Positions 6,927 to 9,152 of a stretch of DNA of 9,152 nucleotides are shown here, piece after piece. This DNA comes from Desulfobacterales bacterium (GTDB lineage Bacteria; Desulfobacterota; Desulfobacteria; Desulfobacterales; Desulfobacteraceae). Numbering within the stretch: position 1 is the stretch's first letter; each line of letters opens with the position of its first letter. The position numbers and the translations under genes were made by a program. Below the pieces are notes generated by a model. The model worked only from the letters and a program-made list of their open reading frames with translations. It searched no databases and was not told the DNA's origin. The DNA is taken from positions 1 through 9,152 of the forward strand of contig JAKSBO010000110.1 in the NCBI GenBank assembly GCA_022361095.1. Direction: 5' to 3'.

Positions 6927-7682
6927 TCAAACCCCCACATGATTAATGGTTGCAGCCATATAACCTGCCCCGAAACCATTGTCAATATTGACCACTGCAA
7001 TGTTTGAACTACAGGAGTTGAGCATGCCCAAAAGGGCGGTCATGCCGTTGAAGCTCGTGCCGTAGCCAATACTTGTGGGCACGGCAATGACCGGCGACTT
7101 GACAAGGCCGCCCACCACCGAGGGTAATGCCCCCTCCATGCCGGCGGCAACAATAATAACGGATGCGCTTTCAAGGTCACTTTTGTGGGCAAAAAGGCGA
7201 TGGATGCCTGCCACCCCGACATCAAAAAGTGTTTTCACCTGGTTACCCATAGCTTTTGCCGTTAGCGCGGCTTCCATTGCCACCGGAATATCGGAGGTGC
7301 CTGCGCTGACGATAAGGATTGTCCCCCTGCCTGTGATCTTTGGGGGCTGTTTTTCGATTTTTAACAGGTGCGCGTCATTAAAGTACTCCGCAGAGGGAAA
7401 CCGGGAACAAACCACATCAGCTTTGTCAGGGTCAATACGGGTGACAAGCACAATGTTTTCCGATTGTTCAAGTTTTTCAAGAATGGCGATAATCTGTTCC
7501 GATGTTTTGCCCTGCCCGAAAATGACCTCGGGGAATCCTTTGCGAAGGGCTCTATGATGATCCACATGGGCGCAACCGATATCTTCAAATGAGAGATGTT
7601 TTAATTGATCTGCCGCCTGTCCGACAGCCAGTTCGCCCTCAGCCACCATGGAGAGAATTTTTGTCAGTGTGTCAATATTCAT
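6927..7682 (-). CDS. larB: LarB: nickel-pincer cofactor biosynthesis carboxylase (P2CMN synthase)
   Basis: LarB carboxylates and hydrolyses nicotinic acid adenine dinucleotide to pyridinium-3,5-biscarboxylate mononucleotide, the first step to the nickel-pincer nucleotide cofactor of lactate racemase and related LarA enzymes. The protein is 251 residues, the usual length. The N-terminal part has HHRALRKGFPEVIFGQGKT (42-60), typical of LarB. The C-terminal half (about 118-251) is AIR-carboxylase (PurE)-like, with VSAGTSDIPVAMEA (125-138), FDVGVAGIHRL, AAGMEGALPSVV, VPTSIGYG (201-208) and Cys224 in MLNSCSSN, which corresponds to the catalytic cysteine reported for the family. It begins 7 bp after the actin-like gene stop, with no good ribosome-binding site, so translation may depend on coupling. 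No larA, larC or larE is in view. PurE is excluded by the N-terminal domain and the C-terminal VNIDNGFGAG motif. Confidence 0.9.
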   Translation of the reverse strand: MNIDTLTKILSMVAEGELAVGQAADQLKHLSFEDIGCAHVDHHRALRKGFPEVIFGQGKTSEQIIAILEKLEQSENIVLVTRIDPDKADVVCSRFPSAEYFNDAHLLKIEKQPPKITGRGTILIVSAGTSDIPVAMEAALTAKAMGNQVKTLFDVGVAGIHRLFAHKSDLESASVIIVAAGMEGALPSVVGGLVKSPVIAVPTSIGYGTSFNGMTALLGMLNSCSSNIAVVNIDNGFGAGYMAATINHVGV

Positions 7683-7689
7683 ATAGCGT

Positions 7690-8829
7690 CTAAGCGTTTT
7701 GCCTTCTTAACCAGGCAAGACCTTTCCCTGTTTTATCTGTTTCTTTCGAAGACGGTGCATCTTCCTCGCCAGGCGGCTCTTCCTTAGGTACCGGTGCCGG
7801 CCGGGAAGCGATCACCTTGTCTTTTCCCCACTTGTAATGACCAAATTTACAATATCCCTGAACATTATTAAAACGGGCGTCAATGCTCTTGGGAATGGGG
7901 ATCACATTACCTTCGACGGATGGTATCAGAAATTCGGCCAAAGGTATAGACCCGCCTCCGGATACGATAATGCTGTCAATGTCCCAGTCGTTTTTCCACA
8001 ATCGGTTTAAATCAGAGGCGATCCCGGCGGCGGCGTGTGTATACACCCGCTTTTTAAGATTAATTACATTGTATTCCTTGCCCCGGATTTTAATCACGCC
8101 GGATTCAATGAATTTAGAAATTTTGTAAAGCTCAACATTGATGCCGCTTTCCTGGCGCAGTTTGTCCGCAATCACCGAAAAGCATTTGGAGACGCCTGTG
8201 TCCATGGTTGACGATCCCCTTTCAATGTACTGGAGATGGTCAAAAATAGAAAAATCCGTTGTTTTAAAACCAATATCCACCACCCCAAGCTTGGAGGCTG
8301 CAAGGTCCCTGTCGCAGATTTTTCCGTTGTCGTCAAAAATCAGGTTGAAAATGGACCCAATGGGCTGGGGTATGACATGCACCTTGTCAATGGAGAGTTT
8401 TCTATGTTCATCCGGGGCGTCCTGGTGATGGTAGATGATTTCGTGCTCACCATGTAGAATTTGTTTAAGCCGTTTGGTGTCCCGCTTTAAATATGCCACG
8501 GGCAGACCGGTTACCACATTGATGGGGCCATGGGTCTGGCAGCATGTCCCTGCTGCCGCCAGGGCCAGGATTTTGACGAATTCTTCCACCATTTTTTCCT
8601 GGTCAAGGGTGTATTCGGTCAGGCTGGATTGACTCTCAGCATAGGAGCCTAAAAAATATGTTTTATTGTCCAGGGTGATATGCATGTTGGCCGTTGCCGA
8701 TGCATCGCCCAGGGTTGACATAAACTGGATTTCAGCTGCATCGCCGATCAAGGATTTGAAAATTACCGAATTTTGTCCGTTATATGCTTTTGTAAAACCA
8801 AACCCCACATCTATACCGATTATTTCCAT
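7690..8829 (-). CDS. ParM/StbA-family actin-like ATPase
   Basis: This is a filament-forming ATPase of the bacterial actin superfamily, 379 residues, cytoplasmic. Visible motifs are phosphate loop 1, IGIDVGFGFTKA (residues 4-15, Asp7), a second phosphate loop, VVDIGFKTTDFSIF (183-196), and the adenosine motif, IIVSGGGSIPLAEFL (287-301). The fold ends with the family-typical FNNVQGYCKFGHYK (320-333). Residues 341-368 form a Pro/Glu/Lys-rich, probably disordered tail, followed by the short basic end GKGLAWLRR. The start is fixed by a strong AGGAGG (8837-8842) 7 bases before ATG 8829. Plasmid ParM works with a DNA adaptor ParR and a centromere; neither is seen here, and the next gene is larB. Its cargo on this apparently chromosomal locus is unknown. 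MreB, FtsA and DnaK are less likely from the motif order and length. Confidence 0.88.
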   Translation of the reverse strand: MEIIGIDVGFGFTKAYNGQNSVIFKSLIGDAAEIQFMSTLGDASATANMHITLDNKTYFLGSYAESQSSLTEYTLDQEKMVEEFVKILALAAAGTCCQTHGPINVVTGLPVAYLKRDTKRLKQILHGEHEIIYHHQDAPDEHRKLSIDKVHVIPQPIGSIFNLIFDDNGKICDRDLAASKLGVVDIGFKTTDFSIFDHLQYIERGSSTMDTGVSKCFSVIADKLRQESGINVELYKISKFIESGVIKIRGKEYNVINLKKRVYTHAAAGIASDLNRLWKNDWDIDSIIVSGGGSIPLAEFLIPSVEGNVIPIPKSIDARFNNVQGYCKFGHYKWGKDKVIASRPAPVPKEEPPGEEDAPSSKETDKTGKGLAWLRRQNA

Positions 8830-8859
8830 GTCCTGACCTCCTGATTTTTATCTGCTAAA

Positions 8860-9008
8860 TAGTGCCGGCCCGAAAACCTTAAATTTTGCCGTGGACGTAG
8901 CCGGACAGAAAAATTTTGATCCTTGGCGCATTCAATATATGCCTGCGGTTAAAAATTAACGGTCCGCTTTGTACTCAACAAAATTTCCAGGTTTTCGTTC
9001 AGGCACTA
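8860..9008. repeat. 149-bp imperfect palindrome upstream of the actin-like gene (MITE-like)
   Basis: The ends are TAGTGCC (8860) and GGCACTA (9008). Inverted blocks keep exact register around a centre at 8934: CGAAAACCT 8871-8879 with AGGTTTTCG 8989-8997, AAATTTTG 8881-8888 with CAAAATTT 8979-8986, and GGC/GCC at 8925/8943. Looser matches lie between them, including GTTAA/TTAAC around 8948-8960. Its right arm recurs as the solitary copy at 2932-2970. It begins about 18 bases upstream of the actin-gene ribosome-binding site, so it either lies in that gene's 5' leader or carries its promoter. No transposase is present. A 27-codon frame on the minus strand inside it is not convincing as a gene. 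Confidence 0.75.
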
Positions 9009-9014
9009 GATTAC

Positions 9015-9045
9015 GTTGTGAACTGTTTTGAAAGTGCTTCACAAC
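9015..9045. repeat. 8-bp inverted repeat, possible operator
   Basis: GTTGTGAA (9015-9022) and TTCACAAC (9038-9045) are perfect inverted copies separated by 15 bases. No U-tract follows on either strand, so a terminator is unlikely. On the minus strand it lies directly downstream of a candidate promoter, a position where repressors often bind. Confidence 0.4.
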
Positions 9046-9046
9046 A

Positions 9047-9075
9047 AAGCTATCACTGTCCCTATGATCAGTCAA
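9047..9075 (-). promoter_or_regulatory. Weak candidate promoter for the actin-like gene and larB
   Basis: On the minus strand TTGACT (9075-9070) is followed after 17 bp by TAGCTT (9052-9047), with an upstream TG as in extended -10 promoters. The -10 matches consensus poorly. The start would fall about 210 bases upstream of ATG 8829, placing the whole 149-bp palindrome in the leader. The rest of 9076-9152 shows no feature I can support. Confidence 0.3.
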
Positions 9076-9152
9076 GGAATCAGGGTGATTACATAAGATT
9101 ATTTTTTAAACACCCCACCGGCAGCATAAAAATTCCATCTCCCTTTGAAGAA

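Noticed and set aside
8842..8926. 27-codon frame on the minus strand beginning MRQGSKFF inside the palindrome
   Set aside because: It has no convincing ribosome-binding site and its sequence follows from the inverted-repeat arm, so it is not called as a gene.
8901..9152. Plus-strand frame open to the window edge (84 codons)
   Set aside because: It has no ATG start, runs through the 149-bp palindrome and shows no recognisable motif. It is most likely chance openness.
9099..9152. Possible 3' end of another minus-strand gene entering from the right edge
   Set aside because: Short frames end here (for example one ending AAGGVFKK), but 17-20 codons without context cannot be told from chance, and more than one frame is open.
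1..9152. CRISPR arrays, tRNA or rRNA genes, full insertion sequences, restriction or defence genes
   Set aside because: I looked for regularly spaced repeats, cloverleaf-like segments and transposase motifs on both strands and saw none.

Overview
The window looks like ordinary chromosome from a Gram-negative, anaerobic-type bacterium, most plausibly a sulfate reducer of the Desulfobacterota (Desulfobacteraceae-like). This is inferred from protein style, moderate GC, a large hybrid kinase paired with a TPR response regulator, a LarB protein and a chromosomal ParM-like actin. No rRNA or other taxonomic marker is present, so the assignment is tentative.

Layout. (1) Positions 1-2899, minus strand: a branched-chain amino acid operon, read right to left. 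It has a sigma70-type promoter, a 28-codon leader peptide rich in Ile/Val/Leu (ilvL, 2758-2844), a strong terminator hairpin with a competing antiterminator (2690-2768), ilvD (dihydroxy-acid dehydratase) and ilvB (acetolactate synthase large subunit, cut by the window edge). The leader, terminator and antiterminator together form a complete-looking ribosome-mediated attenuator. (2) 2900-3115: a divergent intergenic region with a solitary arm of a dispersed repeat and a plus-strand promoter. (3) 3116-6816, plus strand: a two-gene signalling operon. A membrane-bound hybrid histidine kinase (HisKA, HATPase, degenerate receiver, active receiver, HPt) overlaps by 4 bp a response regulator whose output half is TPR-like rather than DNA-binding. 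(4) 6815-6916: a ~100-bp imperfect palindrome separating convergent transcription units. (5) 6927-8829, minus strand: a ParM/StbA-type actin-like ATPase followed 7 bp later by larB (nickel-pincer cofactor biosynthesis). (6) 8830-9152: no clear gene; it holds a 149-bp imperfect palindrome just upstream of the actin gene, plus a candidate promoter and an 8-bp inverted repeat.

How the parts work together. ilvB and ilvD catalyse the first and third steps of valine/isoleucine synthesis, under control of a leader that senses charged Ile/Val/Leu tRNA. The kinase and regulator carry all the sites needed for a four-step His-Asp-His-Asp phosphorelay ending in a protein-interaction output. The most notable structural signals are the previously unlisted ilv leader and a family of palindromic elements. 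The two palindromes and the solitary arm share a terminal pattern (AGTGYC, then GAAA, then TTTTG) and look like miniature inverted-repeat elements.
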